Shown here piece after piece: positions 18,377 to 27,196 of a stretch of DNA of 64,000 nucleotides. The stretch is from contig NZ_JAPEMV010000007.1 of NCBI RefSeq assembly GCF_026342355.1, positions 372,001-436,000 on the forward strand, in the 5' to 3' direction. Every line of letters begins with the position of its first letter. The stretch's first letter is position 1. Under the pieces are notes generated by a model that made no database searches, was not told the origin of the DNA, and worked only from the letters and a program-made list of their open reading frames with translations. Position numbers and translations under genes: made by a program. Origin of the DNA: Streptomyces sp. NBC_00249 (GTDB lineage: Bacteria > Actinomycetota > Actinomycetes > Streptomycetales > Streptomycetaceae).

Positions 18377-19617
18377 TCATCCTCGACGAGTACCCGCCGC
18401 CACCGCCCGAACTGCTCGACGCGCTCAGGGCGATGGACGCGGAACTCGTCACCCGCACACTGCGCGAACTGCGCGAAGGCCCGCTGGAGGAGCTGCCCGT
18501 CGCGGACGTGCTGCTCGCCCCGGCCGAGGCCGACGGGGAGTCCGTGCGCACGGCCGTACGCCGGCTGCGCCGCTGGGCAGGGGCCCCGATCGTGGCCGTG
18601 TGGACCGTGTCCGACTTCGTCGCCCTGGAGCGGCACGTCCGCCTCGGGCACGACTACCTCGTCCCGCCCTTCCTGCCCGCGCTCGTCGGGGCCCGGCTGC
18701 TCACCTGCTCGGAACGGGCGGGCCTGGGCCGCCACCTGCGCGAGGCCGACGCCCGCGCCGAACTCATGGGCTACGAGAAGGAACTGGAGATCGGCCGCGA
18801 GATCCAGGCCGGCTTCCTGCCCGAATCGCTGCCCGTGCCCGACGGCTGGGAGATCGACGTCCGCTTCCGGCCCGCACGCCAGGTCGCCGGGGACTTCTAC
18901 GACGTCTTCGAGCTCTCCCGGGGCCGCAGGCTCGCGGTCGTCGTCGCCGACGTCTGCGACAAGGGCGTCGGCGCGGCCCTGTTCATGGCCCTCATCCGCT
19001 CCCTGCTGCGCCACACCGCCGAGAACAGCGGACTCCAGCACCTGATGGCCGAAGGCCGCACCGGCGGCAGCCGGCGCACCCCGGTCGTGGGCGCCACCCC
19101 GCTGCTCAACGCGGTCACCGCCACCAACGGCTACCTCACCCGCAACCACCTGCGGCAGGGCTACTTCGCCACCCTGTTCTTCGGCGTCCTGGACCCGCTC
19201 ACCGGCAGCCTCGTCTACATCAACGGCGGCCACAACCCGCCGCTGCTGCTCTCCGGGGACGGCGCCCTGCCACGCCCGCTCGACGTGACAGGACCCGCCG
19301 TCGGAGTCCTGCCCGACTGCGTCTACACCCTCGGCTACGCCCAGCTGAACCCCGGCGACACCCTCTTCGTGTTCACCGACGGAGTGCCCGAGGCACGCTG
19401 CCCCCAGGGCGGCTTCCTCGGTGACGAGAGGATGCTGGAGCTGCTCACCGGCCCCCCGGGGAGCGGCAGGGAGGTGGTCGATCTGATGGACCGGGCGGTG
19501 CGCGAACACACCGGCAACGGCGAACAGCACGACGACGTCACCATGCTGGCCCTGCACCGGCCACGCGCGGCGCGGGGGCCGCACGCGGGCGGCAGAGGCT
19601 ACCGGGTGGTGGCCTGA
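18358..19617 (+). CDS. SpoIIE/RsbU-type PP2C phosphatase with N-terminal degenerate receiver-like domain
   Basis: 419 residues. Residues about 1-115 look like a receiver fold (VIILDEYPPP, then VADVLLAPAEAD and APIVAVWTVSD) without a clear acidic pocket, so probably a pseudo-receiver. A short helical linker (ADARAELMGYEKELEIGREI) leads into the PP2C/SpoIIE domain with metal-binding Asp179 (GDFYDVF), Asp198 and Asp201 (VADVCDKGVG), NGGHNPP, and a terminal HDDVTML motif. It should dephosphorylate the two STAS proteins. An insertion of about 35 residues around residues 225-260 separates the two halves of the catalytic domain. The ATG start lies inside the kinase gene. Confidence 0.9.
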   Translation: MPSTTVIILDEYPPPPPELLDALRAMDAELVTRTLRELREGPLEELPVADVLLAPAEADGESVRTAVRRLRRWAGAPIVAVWTVSDFVALERHVRLGHDYLVPPFLPALVGARLLTCSERAGLGRHLREADARAELMGYEKELEIGREIQAGFLPESLPVPDGWEIDVRFRPARQVAGDFYDVFELSRGRRLAVVVADVCDKGVGAALFMALIRSLLRHTAENSGLQHLMAEGRTGGSRRTPVVGATPLLNAVTATNGYLTRNHLRQGYFATLFFGVLDPLTGSLVYINGGHNPPLLLSGDGALPRPLDVTGPAVGVLPDCVYTLGYAQLNPGDTLFVFTDGVPEARCPQGGFLGDERMLELLTGPPGSGREVVDLMDRAVREHTGNGEQHDDVTMLALHRPRAARGPHAGGRGYRVVA

Positions 19618-20363
19618 TGACCCGGACCATCGTGGTGCACTCGCACCGCGGCGGCACCGGAAAGTCCTCGGTGCTGGCGAACCTCGCGCTGCTCCTGGCA
19701 GCCGGGGGGAGCCGGGTGGGGGTGGTCGACACCGACCTCCAGTCACCCACCCTGGACCTGCTCTTCGGACTCGGGCCGGGCACCGGCTCACTGGCCGACT
19801 ACCTCCTCGGCCGCTGCGAGATCGAGTCCGCGGCCCGCGCCACCGCGGTGCCCGGGCTGTACGTCGTACCGGCCCGGTCCGGGCCGGAGGACCTGCGGGA
19901 GCTGATGACCACCGGGTACGACGTGGGACTGCTCCCGGAGGGCTTCGACCGGCTGGCGGAGCACCACGCGCTCGACGTGCTCCTGCTCGACACCCACGCC
20001 GGGCTCAACAACGAGTCGGTGACCGCCATGGGCAGCGCCGACGTGGTGCTGATCATGGCGCGGGCCGACCGCATCGACCTCTCGGGGGTCGAGGAGACCA
20101 TCGCCCTGGCCGGACGGCTGGCCTGCCGGCGCGTCCTGGTGCTGAGCATGGCGCCCGAGGGCGTCGACCGGGAAACGGTCCGGCGGCGGGCGGAGGAGGT
20201 CTACGGCGCCCCCCTCGCCGGAATTCTCCCCTACGTGCCGGAAATGGCGGCGCTGTACGGCGAGCGCATATTCGCGGAAGCACTTCCCGGCCACCCCCTG
20301 GTCGATGAATTCCGCACGATCCTGACGGCGTTGGACGCACGTGACGAAGTATCGCGGGCCTGA
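19617..20363 (+). CDS. MinD/ParA-like P-loop ATPase
   Basis: A 248-residue deviant-Walker ATPase. The P-loop is HRGGTGKSS (residues 10-18), followed by the switch VVDTDLQSPTLDLLFGL and a later LLLDTHAGLNNES. It resembles chromosome-partition and septum-site ATPases but has no ParB or MinE partner next to it. It overlaps the phosphatase stop by 1 nt (TGATGA), so it belongs to the partner-switch block. It may position or gate the switch components, or act as a nucleotide-driven timer; both are inference. After it comes a 69-nt gap with a small hairpin, the largest gap in the cluster. Confidence 0.88.
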   Translation: MTRTIVVHSHRGGTGKSSVLANLALLLAAGGSRVGVVDTDLQSPTLDLLFGLGPGTGSLADYLLGRCEIESAARATAVPGLYVVPARSGPEDLRELMTTGYDVGLLPEGFDRLAEHHALDVLLLDTHAGLNNESVTAMGSADVVLIMARADRIDLSGVEETIALAGRLACRRVLVLSMAPEGVDRETVRRRAEEVYGAPLAGILPYVPEMAALYGERIFAEALPGHPLVDEFRTILTALDARDEVSRA

Positions 20364-20375
20364 CGTCTCCCCCTT

Positions 20376-20395
20376 ACGCCCCTAGCAGGGGGCGT
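20376..20395 (+). promoter_or_regulatory. Intra-cluster hairpin between MinD-like and third DJ-1 genes
   Basis: ACGCCCC (20376-20382) pairs with GGGGCGT (20389-20395) around a 6-nt loop. It lies in the largest intergenic gap of the cluster and could partly terminate or process the transcript, dividing it into an upstream regulatory/carbohydrate half and a downstream oxidative half. Only the base pairing is observed. Confidence 0.45.
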
Positions 20396-20432
20396 GTTGA
20401 ATCGGCAGCGAATCCAGAACAAGGAGAGAGTC

Positions 20433-21173
20433 ATGAAGATTCTCGTCGTCATGACGGCAAAGGCCACGCTCCACCTACTGGACGGGGAACAACACCCCTC
20501 GGGATTCTGGGCCGAGGAATTCGTGGTTCCCTATACGCTCTTCCGGGCCGCCGGCCACGCCGTGGACGTGGCGACGATCGGGGGCGAGGCCCCCACGGTC
20601 GACCAGACCAGCGTCGACGCACAGTTCCTCCAGTGGGTGCGGCCCCAGGGCTCGCCCGACGAGGACGCGGCCAACGCGGCCGACTACGTACGCGTCATCG
20701 AACAGACCCCCCAGCTGAAGAACCCCCTCGTGCTGGAGTCCCTCGGCGAGAAGGACGTCGCCGGGTACGACGGCATCTACATCAGCGGCGGCCACGGGGC
20801 CATCGGCGACCTGCCCAAGTCCGACGAGCTCGCCCAGCTCCTGCGCTGGGCCATCGCCCAGGACAAGCCGATCGCCACCGTCTGCCACGGCCACACCGCG
20901 CTCCTCGCGCTCCGCGACGGCGAGGGCCACTGGCCGTTCGAGGGATACCGGATGACCGCGTTCTCCCACAGCGAGGAACTGGTCACCAACATGGCCGGCC
21001 GGCTCCCGCTGATCCTGGAGGCCGAGCTCACCAGACTGGGCGCCCGCTACGAGAAGGCCGAAGCGATCTGGGACTCGCACGTCGTCGTGGACCGCAAGCT
21101 CACCACCGGCCAGAACCCGTACTCCTCCAAGGCCCTCGCCGAGACGTTCCTACGGCAGCTGGAACAGGGCTAG
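20433..21173 (+). CDS. DJ-1/PfpI-family protein 3 (Hsp31-like)
   Basis: A 246-residue protein. KILVVMTAKATLHLLDG and SGFWAEEFVVPYTLFRAAGH match the large Hsp31/glyoxalase-III-like group (the Glu in WAEE is the usual nucleophile partner), with YISGGHGAIGDL and nucleophile Cys151 in TVCHGHTALL. Hsp31-like proteins act as holding chaperones and cofactor-free glyoxalases converting methylglyoxal to lactate. ATG 20433 is preferred because AAGGAGAG lies just upstream; a frame starting at 20394 would read through the hairpin region. It is the third DJ-1 protein in the cluster. Confidence 0.9.
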   Translation: MKILVVMTAKATLHLLDGEQHPSGFWAEEFVVPYTLFRAAGHAVDVATIGGEAPTVDQTSVDAQFLQWVRPQGSPDEDAANAADYVRVIEQTPQLKNPLVLESLGEKDVAGYDGIYISGGHGAIGDLPKSDELAQLLRWAIAQDKPIATVCHGHTALLALRDGEGHWPFEGYRMTAFSHSEELVTNMAGRLPLILEAELTRLGARYEKAEAIWDSHVVVDRKLTTGQNPYSSKALAETFLRQLEQG

Positions 21174-21203
21174 CCCCCGCACTCGACACCGGAAGGTGCA
21201 GCC

Positions 21204-22688
21204 ATGACCAAGCGCGTGCTCAGTGACCGGCCCCTGGCCAACCCCGGGAAGCTGTTCATAGGCGGCAAATGGGTCCCCGCCCAGGACGGCCGTACCGAAC
21301 CGGACATCAGCCCGGTCGACGGACAGGAGATCGTGCCGGTGGCCCAGGCCGCCGCCGCCGACGCGGACGCGGCCGTCGCCGCCGCCCGCCGAGCGTACGA
21401 GGAAGGTCCGTGGAGCCGGCTGTCCGCCCAGGAGCGCGCGCTGCGGCTGAACCGCGTCGGTGAACTCATCGAACGGGACCTGGAGGAGATCGCCCTGCTG
21501 GAAACGGTGGACATGGGCAAGCCGTTCGCCTTCTCCAGCACCGTCGACGCACCCATGGCCGCCCAGCTCATGCACTACTACGCGGGCGCGGTCACCCGGG
21601 TCGACGGCTCCTCCAGGGCCCCGGCCGGCGGACAGCTGGCCTACACCCTGCGCGAACCGCTGGGCGTGGTCTGCGCCATCACCCCCTTCAACTTCCCGCT
21701 GCTGCTGTCGATGACCAAGATCGCCCCGGCCCTCGCGGCCGGGAACACGGTCGTCCACAAGCCCTCACCGGCCACCCCGCTCACCGCCCTGAAGATCGCC
21801 GAACTCTTCCAGGAGGCGGAGATCCCCGACGGGGTGCTGAACGTCATCACCGGTCCGGGCGTGGAACTGGGAGAGACCCTCACGGGCCACCCCGACATCG
21901 ACAAGATCGCCTTCACCGGCTCCACGGCCGTCGGCCAGACGATCATCCGCAAGTCGGCCGGCACCCTGAAGAAGGTGACGATGGAACTCGGCGGGAAGTC
22001 CGCCAACATCGTCTTCGCCGACGCCGACCTCGACGCCGCCGAGGAACTCGCCTTCTTCGGCATCTACTACAACAAGGGCGAGATCTGCACCGCCGGATCC
22101 CGGCTGCTGCTGCACCGGCCCATCCACGACGAGATGGTCGAACGCCTGGTCCGCCGGGCCGCCGCCCTCAAGCCCGGGGACCCGCGCGACCCCGCCACCC
22201 TCTTCGGACCGCTGGCCCACCGGGGCCAGTTCGACAAGGTCAGCTCCTACATCGAGGTCGGCGAGAAGGAAGGCGCGGTGCTGCGCACCGGAGGCGCCGG
22301 CTGGACCCCGGAGGGCGCCTCCAGTCAGGGCCTGTACTTCCTGCCGACCGTCTTCACCGGCGTCGACAACGGGATGCGCATCGCCCAGGAGGAGATCTTC
22401 GGACCCGTCCTGTCGATCATCCCCTTCGACACCGAGGAGGACGCCGTACGCATCGCCAACGACAGCGCGTACGGCCTCGCCGCCGGGGTCCACACCAAGG
22501 ACCTGCGGCGGGCCCACCGGGTCGCCTCGCAGATCAAGGCGGGGACGGTCTGGGTGAATTGCTACAACCAGTACGACCCCTCCGTGCCCTACGGCGGCTA
22601 CAAGGCCTCCGGCTACGGCCGCGAGTGCGGGCCGGAGTCCTTGGAGAGCTACACCCAGACCAAGTCGGTCTGGATCGGAATGGACTGA
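21204..22688 (+). CDS. NAD(P)-dependent aldehyde dehydrogenase
   Basis: 494 residues, full-length ALDH superfamily. The catalytic pair is present: Glu261 in MELGGKSA and nucleophile Cys295 in KGEICTAGSR; the cofactor segment ITPFNFPLLL and FTGSTAVGQ are also intact. It oxidises an aldehyde to a carboxylate in the cytoplasm. Sequence resembles betaine/phenylacetaldehyde/vanillin-type dehydrogenases, which does not fix the substrate. In context it would accept the aldehyde made by the ThDP decarboxylase or the GMC oxidase, in parallel with the molybdenum hydroxylase three genes downstream. Confidence 0.94.
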   Translation: MTKRVLSDRPLANPGKLFIGGKWVPAQDGRTEPDISPVDGQEIVPVAQAAAADADAAVAAARRAYEEGPWSRLSAQERALRLNRVGELIERDLEEIALLETVDMGKPFAFSSTVDAPMAAQLMHYYAGAVTRVDGSSRAPAGGQLAYTLREPLGVVCAITPFNFPLLLSMTKIAPALAAGNTVVHKPSPATPLTALKIAELFQEAEIPDGVLNVITGPGVELGETLTGHPDIDKIAFTGSTAVGQTIIRKSAGTLKKVTMELGGKSANIVFADADLDAAEELAFFGIYYNKGEICTAGSRLLLHRPIHDEMVERLVRRAAALKPGDPRDPATLFGPLAHRGQFDKVSSYIEVGEKEGAVLRTGGAGWTPEGASSQGLYFLPTVFTGVDNGMRIAQEEIFGPVLSIIPFDTEEDAVRIANDSAYGLAAGVHTKDLRRAHRVASQIKAGTVWVNCYNQYDPSVPYGGYKASGYGRECGPESLESYTQTKSVWIGMD

Positions 22689-22726
22689 CCTCCGGCGCCG
22701 CCGGACCCAGAGATCGAGGAGCCCCC

Positions 22727-23347
22727 ATGCGGACAGGCGTCATCGGTACCGGGCGGATCGGTTCCACCCTCGCGAGGATCCTGGTGGCGGCAGGCCACCA
22801 GGTGGTGCTCGCCAACGCCCGCGGGCCGCGCTCCCTCGGCCCCCTGCTGGCCGAACTGGGCCCCGAGGCCTCGGCGGCGCACCCCGTCGAGGCCGCGGGC
22901 CAGGCCGACCTCCTGGTGCTGATGCTGCCCTTCGCCGGCGTGCGGGGGCTGCTGCCCCCGCACGTGGTGCAGGACAAGGTGCTGGTGGACGCGACCAACG
23001 CGTTCGCCGGCGCCGGCGCCCCCGCGGACCTGGGCGGGCGGGGCTCCAGCGAACTCGTCGCCGAGTGGTATCCCGGAGCCCGCGTCGTGAAATCCCTGAA
23101 CACCATGCACTTCGAAACCCTCGCCGTCGCCGGGACCGCCCCCGGCACGGCGGCGTCCGAGCGCCTGGCCCATTTCACGGCGGGCGACGACGCGAAGGCG
23201 AAGGAAATCGTCGCGGGAATCATCACGGACCTCGGATTCGCCGCCGTGGACACCGGGCCGCTGCACTCGGGAGGAATTCTCCAGCAGCCCGGCGGTCCCC
23301 TCTTCAACCGGCCGCTCACGGAAGCGCAGGCGCTCGCATGGATCTGA
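22727..23347 (+). CDS. NAD(P)-binding oxidoreductase related to F420:NADPH reductase
   Basis: 206 residues. The N terminus is a dinucleotide-binding fold, MRTGVIGTGRIGSTLARIL, followed by ANARGPRSL, where the Arg/Ser residues suggest NADPH preference. VVKSLNTMHFETLAV and the C-terminal GPLHSGGILQQPGGP are typical of the NADP-dependent F420 reductase-like (Npd/Fno) group common in actinobacteria. Whether it really uses F420 is uncertain; many members are annotated only by fold. Its last 10 nt overlap the iron-sulfur subunit gene, so it belongs to the molybdenum-hydroxylase block. Confidence 0.83.
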   Translation: MRTGVIGTGRIGSTLARILVAAGHQVVLANARGPRSLGPLLAELGPEASAAHPVEAAGQADLLVLMLPFAGVRGLLPPHVVQDKVLVDATNAFAGAGAPADLGGRGSSELVAEWYPGARVVKSLNTMHFETLAVAGTAPGTAASERLAHFTAGDDAKAKEIVAGIITDLGFAAVDTGPLHSGGILQQPGGPLFNRPLTEAQALAWI

Positions 23348-23877
23348 CACTGCACGTGAACGGAAGACCCGAGCAGTTCTCGGCCCAGCCCAACGAACTG
23401 CTCGTCGAACGGCTCCGTGACGGCCTCGGACTGACCGGCACCAAGGTCGGCTGCGACACCGGCCAGTGCGGAACCTGCGTCGTGCGGCTCGACGGCCGGT
23501 CCGTCAAGAGCTGCCTGGTCCTCACCGCGGCCGCCGCCGGCGCCGAGGTGACCACCATCGAGGGGGTGACCACCCCCGGCGGTGAACTGACCGGCCTCCA
23601 GGAGGCCCTGCGCGAGGAACACGGCACGCAGTGCGGCTTCTGCACGCCCGGCATGGTCATGGCACTCGGCGAGCTCGTCGAGACCGCGCTCGTCAAGAAC
23701 GCCGCCGGCGGCGAGCCCCCCACCGAGCCCGAGATCCGCGAATGGCTCACCGGCAACCTCTGCCGCTGCACCGGCTACCACAGCGTGGTCCGCGGCGTGC
23801 AGCGCGCCTGCGCCGCACCCGCCCCGGCCGACGCCTCCGCCGCGGCCACCGCCGGCGCGTCCGGACAGGAGGGGTGA
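23338..23877 (+). CDS. Molybdenum hydroxylase, [2Fe-2S] small subunit
   Basis: About 179 residues. The plant-ferredoxin-type cluster is bound by Cys39, Cys44, Cys47 and Cys59 (VGCDTGQCGTCVV), and the second, helical cluster by CGFCTPGM and LCRCTGYHSV. This is the electron-transfer subunit of xanthine dehydrogenase/aldehyde oxidase-family enzymes. An Ala/Thr-rich tail of about 25 residues follows the fold. It overlaps the preceding reductase by 10 nt and is followed after 5 nt by the catalytic subunit. Confidence 0.95.
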   Translation: MDLTLHVNGRPEQFSAQPNELLVERLRDGLGLTGTKVGCDTGQCGTCVVRLDGRSVKSCLVLTAAAAGAEVTTIEGVTTPGGELTGLQEALREEHGTQCGFCTPGMVMALGELVETALVKNAAGGEPPTEPEIREWLTGNLCRCTGYHSVVRGVQRACAAPAPADASAAATAGASGQEG

Positions 23878-23882
23878 GCGAG

Positions 23883-26336
23883 ATGACCGCAGTGACGGGG
23901 GAGACCGCCGTGACGCAGGAGGCCACGGCGACGGAAGAAGCCGGGGCGACGCAGGAGACGGCGCAGCACACCGTGCTCGGCCTGCCGCTGGACATCCGCG
24001 AGGACCCGCAGCTGCTGCGCGGCGAGGCCACGTACGTCGCCGACATCGACCTGCCGCACACCGCGCACATGGCCATCCTCGGCAGCCCGGTGGCCCACGC
24101 GAAGATCCTCTCCATCGAGACGAAGGCCGCCGAGCAGCTCCCCGGCGTCCTGAAGGTGGCCACGGCCGCCGACTTCGCCGACGTGATGCCGCTGCCCTGC
24201 ATCTGGATCCCCGGCGGAGTCGAGAGCCACTTCCCGCCCCACCCCTACGGACTTCCCGGCGCCCGCCCCGTGCTGACCGGCGACACCGTCCGGCACGTCG
24301 GCGACCCGATCGCTGTCGTCGTCGCCGAGACCCCGCGCCAGGCCGCCGCCGCGCTCGCCGCCATCTCCGTCGAGTACGAGCCGCTGCCCGTGGTCACCCG
24401 GGCCGAGGAGGCCCTCGCCGAAGGCGCGCCCCAGCTCCACGAAGCCGTACCCGGCAACCTGAACGCGTACTGGACCTGCGGCGACAAGGACCGCACCGAC
24501 GCGGCCATCGCCGAGGCCGAGGTCACCGTCGAGCTCGACCTCGTCAACCAGCGCACCATCAACAGCCCCATCGAGCCCCGCGGAGCGGTCGGCGACTACA
24601 ACCGGGCCACCGGCGAGTACACCCTCTACGCCTCCACCCAGGGCCCCCACAACCACCGCTTCCTGCTCTCCGCGCTGGTGCTCGGCATCCCCTTCAACAA
24701 GCTCCGGGTGATCGCCCCCACCGTCGGCGGCAGCTTCGGCACCAAGGGCTACCTCTACCCCGACATGGCGCTCGTCCTGCTGCTGTCCAAGGCGCTGGGC
24801 CGGCCCGTGAAATGGGTCGACACCCGCACCGGCCTGATGAACTCCACCGTCCAGGGCCGCGACCACCGCCAGCACGTCACCCTCGCCGGCACCCGCGACG
24901 GCCGCATCACCGGCCTGCGCGCCACCAGCTACGCCAACCTCGGCGCGTACCCCTCCACCATCGGCCCCGGCGTCGCCACCGCCCTGATGGGCCGCTCCAT
25001 CAGCGGCATGTACGACATCGGCGCCGCCTTCTGCGAGGTCTACGCCGTCTTCACCAACACCGTCTCGCTCGGCGCCCAGCGCGGCAGCGGGCGCGCCGAG
25101 GCGGCCTTCCTGATGGAACGCCTCGTCGACCGGTACGCCTCCGAGATCGGCATGGACCCGGCGGCCGTCCGCCGCAAGAACCTGGTGCCGAAGGAGAAGT
25201 TCCCCTACGACAACGGTCTGGGCTGGACCTACGACTCCGGGAACTACGAGCTGAACTTCGACAAGGCCATCGCCCTGTCGGGCTACGCCGACATGCCCGC
25301 CCGCAAGGCCGAGGCCCGCACCCGCGGCAAGCGGCTCGGCGTCGGCATCGCCACCTACGTCGCGATCTGCGGGGTCGGCCCCTCCACCCGGATGTCCAAG
25401 GAGGGCATGCTCGGCGGCACCTGGGAGAGCGCGAACATCCGCGTCCACCCGACCGGCGAGGTCACCGTCACCGTCGGCTCCGCCTCCACCGGCCAGAGCC
25501 ACGGCACGGTCTTCGCGCAGGTCGCCGCCGACGAGCTCGGCATCGACCCCGCGCAGGTCCAGGTCTTCGAGGGCGACACGCAGAAGGCCCCGTACGGGCA
25601 GGGCACCTACGGCTCCCGCTCCTACAGCATGGCCGCGCCCGCCGTCGCCCTCACCGCCCGCAAGATCAAGGCCAAACTGGTCAGGGCCGCCGCCGTCTTC
25701 CTGGGCATCCCCGAGGACAAGGTGGTCTACGAGGGCGGCGCCGTCCACGAGGCGGGCAACCCGGAGAACGCCAAGACCTTCTCCGAGCTGGCCATGGCCA
25801 TGTGGTACGGCTGGGGCCTGCCCCCCGAGATCGAGCCGGCCCTCGACGAGACCACCCACTTCGACCCGCCGGACTTCAACTACCCCTTCGGTACGCACGT
25901 CGCGGTCGTCGAGGTCGACGAACTGACCGGCGAGACCGAGGTGGTGGCCTACACCGCCGTCGACGACGCCGGGAACATCGGCAACCCGAAGATCGTCCAC
26001 GGGCAGATCGAGGGCAGCATCGTCCACGGCCTCGGCCAGGCCCTCATGGAGGCCGCCGAGTACGACGAGAACGGCATCCTCGTCAGCCGCGACCTGGGCC
26101 ACTACGCCCTGCCGCGCGCCGCCGACGCGCCCTTCTTCACCATCGACAAGACCGTCACGCCCTCCCCGCACAACCCGCTCGGCGCCAAGGGCGCGGGCGA
26201 GATCGCCACCGTCCCGCCCGCCGCGGCCGTGGTCAACGCGGTCGTCGACGCCCTGTCCGACCTGGGCGTCCGGCACATCGACATGCCGCTCACCCCCGAG
26301 AAGGTCTGGCGCCACCTGAGAGGAGGGGACCGGTGA
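23883..26336 (+). CDS. Molybdenum hydroxylase, molybdopterin-binding large subunit
   Basis: About 817 residues, normal for the xanthine-oxidase-family large subunit, with a Thr/Glu-rich N-terminal lead of about 30 residues. Conserved pieces: SPIEPRGAVGDY, the PTVGGSFGTKGYLYPD glycine stretch, GQGTYGSRS, and the active-site glutamate Glu773 in PLGAKGAGEIATVPP. The active-site loop reads GAQRGSGRAEA, not the CSFR loop of true CO dehydrogenase, so an aldehyde- or N-heterocycle-hydroxylating enzyme is more likely. It needs the cytosine-dinucleotide form of the cofactor (usual for this group) and probably the XdhC encoded at 32.4 kb. Confidence 0.94.
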   Translation: MTAVTGETAVTQEATATEEAGATQETAQHTVLGLPLDIREDPQLLRGEATYVADIDLPHTAHMAILGSPVAHAKILSIETKAAEQLPGVLKVATAADFADVMPLPCIWIPGGVESHFPPHPYGLPGARPVLTGDTVRHVGDPIAVVVAETPRQAAAALAAISVEYEPLPVVTRAEEALAEGAPQLHEAVPGNLNAYWTCGDKDRTDAAIAEAEVTVELDLVNQRTINSPIEPRGAVGDYNRATGEYTLYASTQGPHNHRFLLSALVLGIPFNKLRVIAPTVGGSFGTKGYLYPDMALVLLLSKALGRPVKWVDTRTGLMNSTVQGRDHRQHVTLAGTRDGRITGLRATSYANLGAYPSTIGPGVATALMGRSISGMYDIGAAFCEVYAVFTNTVSLGAQRGSGRAEAAFLMERLVDRYASEIGMDPAAVRRKNLVPKEKFPYDNGLGWTYDSGNYELNFDKAIALSGYADMPARKAEARTRGKRLGVGIATYVAICGVGPSTRMSKEGMLGGTWESANIRVHPTGEVTVTVGSASTGQSHGTVFAQVAADELGIDPAQVQVFEGDTQKAPYGQGTYGSRSYSMAAPAVALTARKIKAKLVRAAAVFLGIPEDKVVYEGGAVHEAGNPENAKTFSELAMAMWYGWGLPPEIEPALDETTHFDPPDFNYPFGTHVAVVEVDELTGETEVVAYTAVDDAGNIGNPKIVHGQIEGSIVHGLGQALMEAAEYDENGILVSRDLGHYALPRAADAPFFTIDKTVTPSPHNPLGAKGAGEIATVPPAAAVVNAVVDALSDLGVRHIDMPLTPEKVWRHLRGGDR

Positions 26337-27157
26337 TCCTCACCGAGTTCACCTACGTCCGGCCCGCCGCCCTCGACGAGGCCCTGGCCATGCTCGGCTC
26401 CGGCCCCGGCGCCCGCGTCCTGGCCGGCGGCCAGAGCCTGCTGCCCGCCCTGCGCGCCGGCGAGGAACGGGCCCGGCTGCTGATCGACGTGCGCCACCTG
26501 GAGGAGCTGCGGGGCGTCACCCGCACCGGCGACGGCATCCGGATCGGCGCCCTCACCACCCTCGCCGAACTCGCCGCGCACCCGCTGGTGCTCGCCGGGG
26601 CACCCGAACTGGCCGCCGCGGCCCGCGCCAACGGCGACCCCCAGGTCCGCAACCTCGGCACCGTCGGCGGCAACCTCGCCGTCACCGGGCGGCCCACCGA
26701 CCTGCCCGTCGCCGCCCTCGCCGCCGGCGCCGCGGTCGAACTGGCCGGCCCCGCGGGGCGGTCCACCGTCACCGCCGAGGACCTCGCCGCCACCGGAGTG
26801 CCCGGCCCGGCCGTGGTCACCGCCCTGCTCGTCCCCGCCGCGGGACCCGCCGCCGCCTTCGAGAAGACGGCCGACCGGGCCACCCGCTACCCGCTGTGCG
26901 CCGCCGCCGTACGGATCACCGCCGAAGGACCGCGGATCGCGGTCACCGGAGCCACCCCCCGAGCCCTGCGCCTGCGCGGGGTCGAGGAGCGGCTGCGCGG
27001 CGGCCCGTGGACCACGCGCGACGTGCTCGCGGCCTTCCGAGCCGAGCCCCGGGAGCTGTTCGTCCCCGGGCGCGGCACCTCGGCCGAATACCTGGGCCAC
27101 CTCGCGGGCGTACTGACCGCCCGCGCGCTGGAACGGGCGGCCCGGATCACCGCCTGA
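26333..27157 (+). CDS. Molybdenum hydroxylase, FAD-binding medium subunit
   Basis: 274 residues starting at GTG 26333, overlapping the large-subunit stop by 4 nt (GTGA). FAD-binding motifs are RVLAGGQSLLPALRAG and NLGTVGGNLAVTGRPTD, followed by the CO-dehydrogenase-flavoprotein C-terminal domain (FEKTADRATRYPLCAAAVRI). It passes electrons from the iron-sulfur subunit to NAD+ or another acceptor. The gene order small-large-medium is one of the usual orders of this family and completes a heterotrimer. Confidence 0.94.
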   Translation: MILTEFTYVRPAALDEALAMLGSGPGARVLAGGQSLLPALRAGEERARLLIDVRHLEELRGVTRTGDGIRIGALTTLAELAAHPLVLAGAPELAAAARANGDPQVRNLGTVGGNLAVTGRPTDLPVAALAAGAAVELAGPAGRSTVTAEDLAATGVPGPAVVTALLVPAAGPAAAFEKTADRATRYPLCAAAVRITAEGPRIAVTGATPRALRLRGVEERLRGGPWTTRDVLAAFRAEPRELFVPGRGTSAEYLGHLAGVLTARALERAARITA

Positions 27158-27196
27158 GCGCCCGCGAGGGCCCCCGGGAGGAGTGGAGTAGACGCA

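Noticed and set aside
19617..20363. ParAB plasmid-partition locus
   Set aside because: No ParB-like gene or parS-like 16-mer lies next to the ATPase; it overlaps the phosphatase gene and belongs to that block.
23775..26315. 846-codon minus-strand ORF opposite the molybdenum hydroxylase large subunit
   Set aside because: Shadow of a well-matched gene; no ribosome-binding site, no domain, biased composition.
23338..27157. CO dehydrogenase (Cox) interpretation of the Mo-hydroxylase genes
   Set aside because: The large subunit lacks the CSFR active-site loop of true CO dehydrogenase and reads GAQRGSGR there; gene order also differs from coxMSL.
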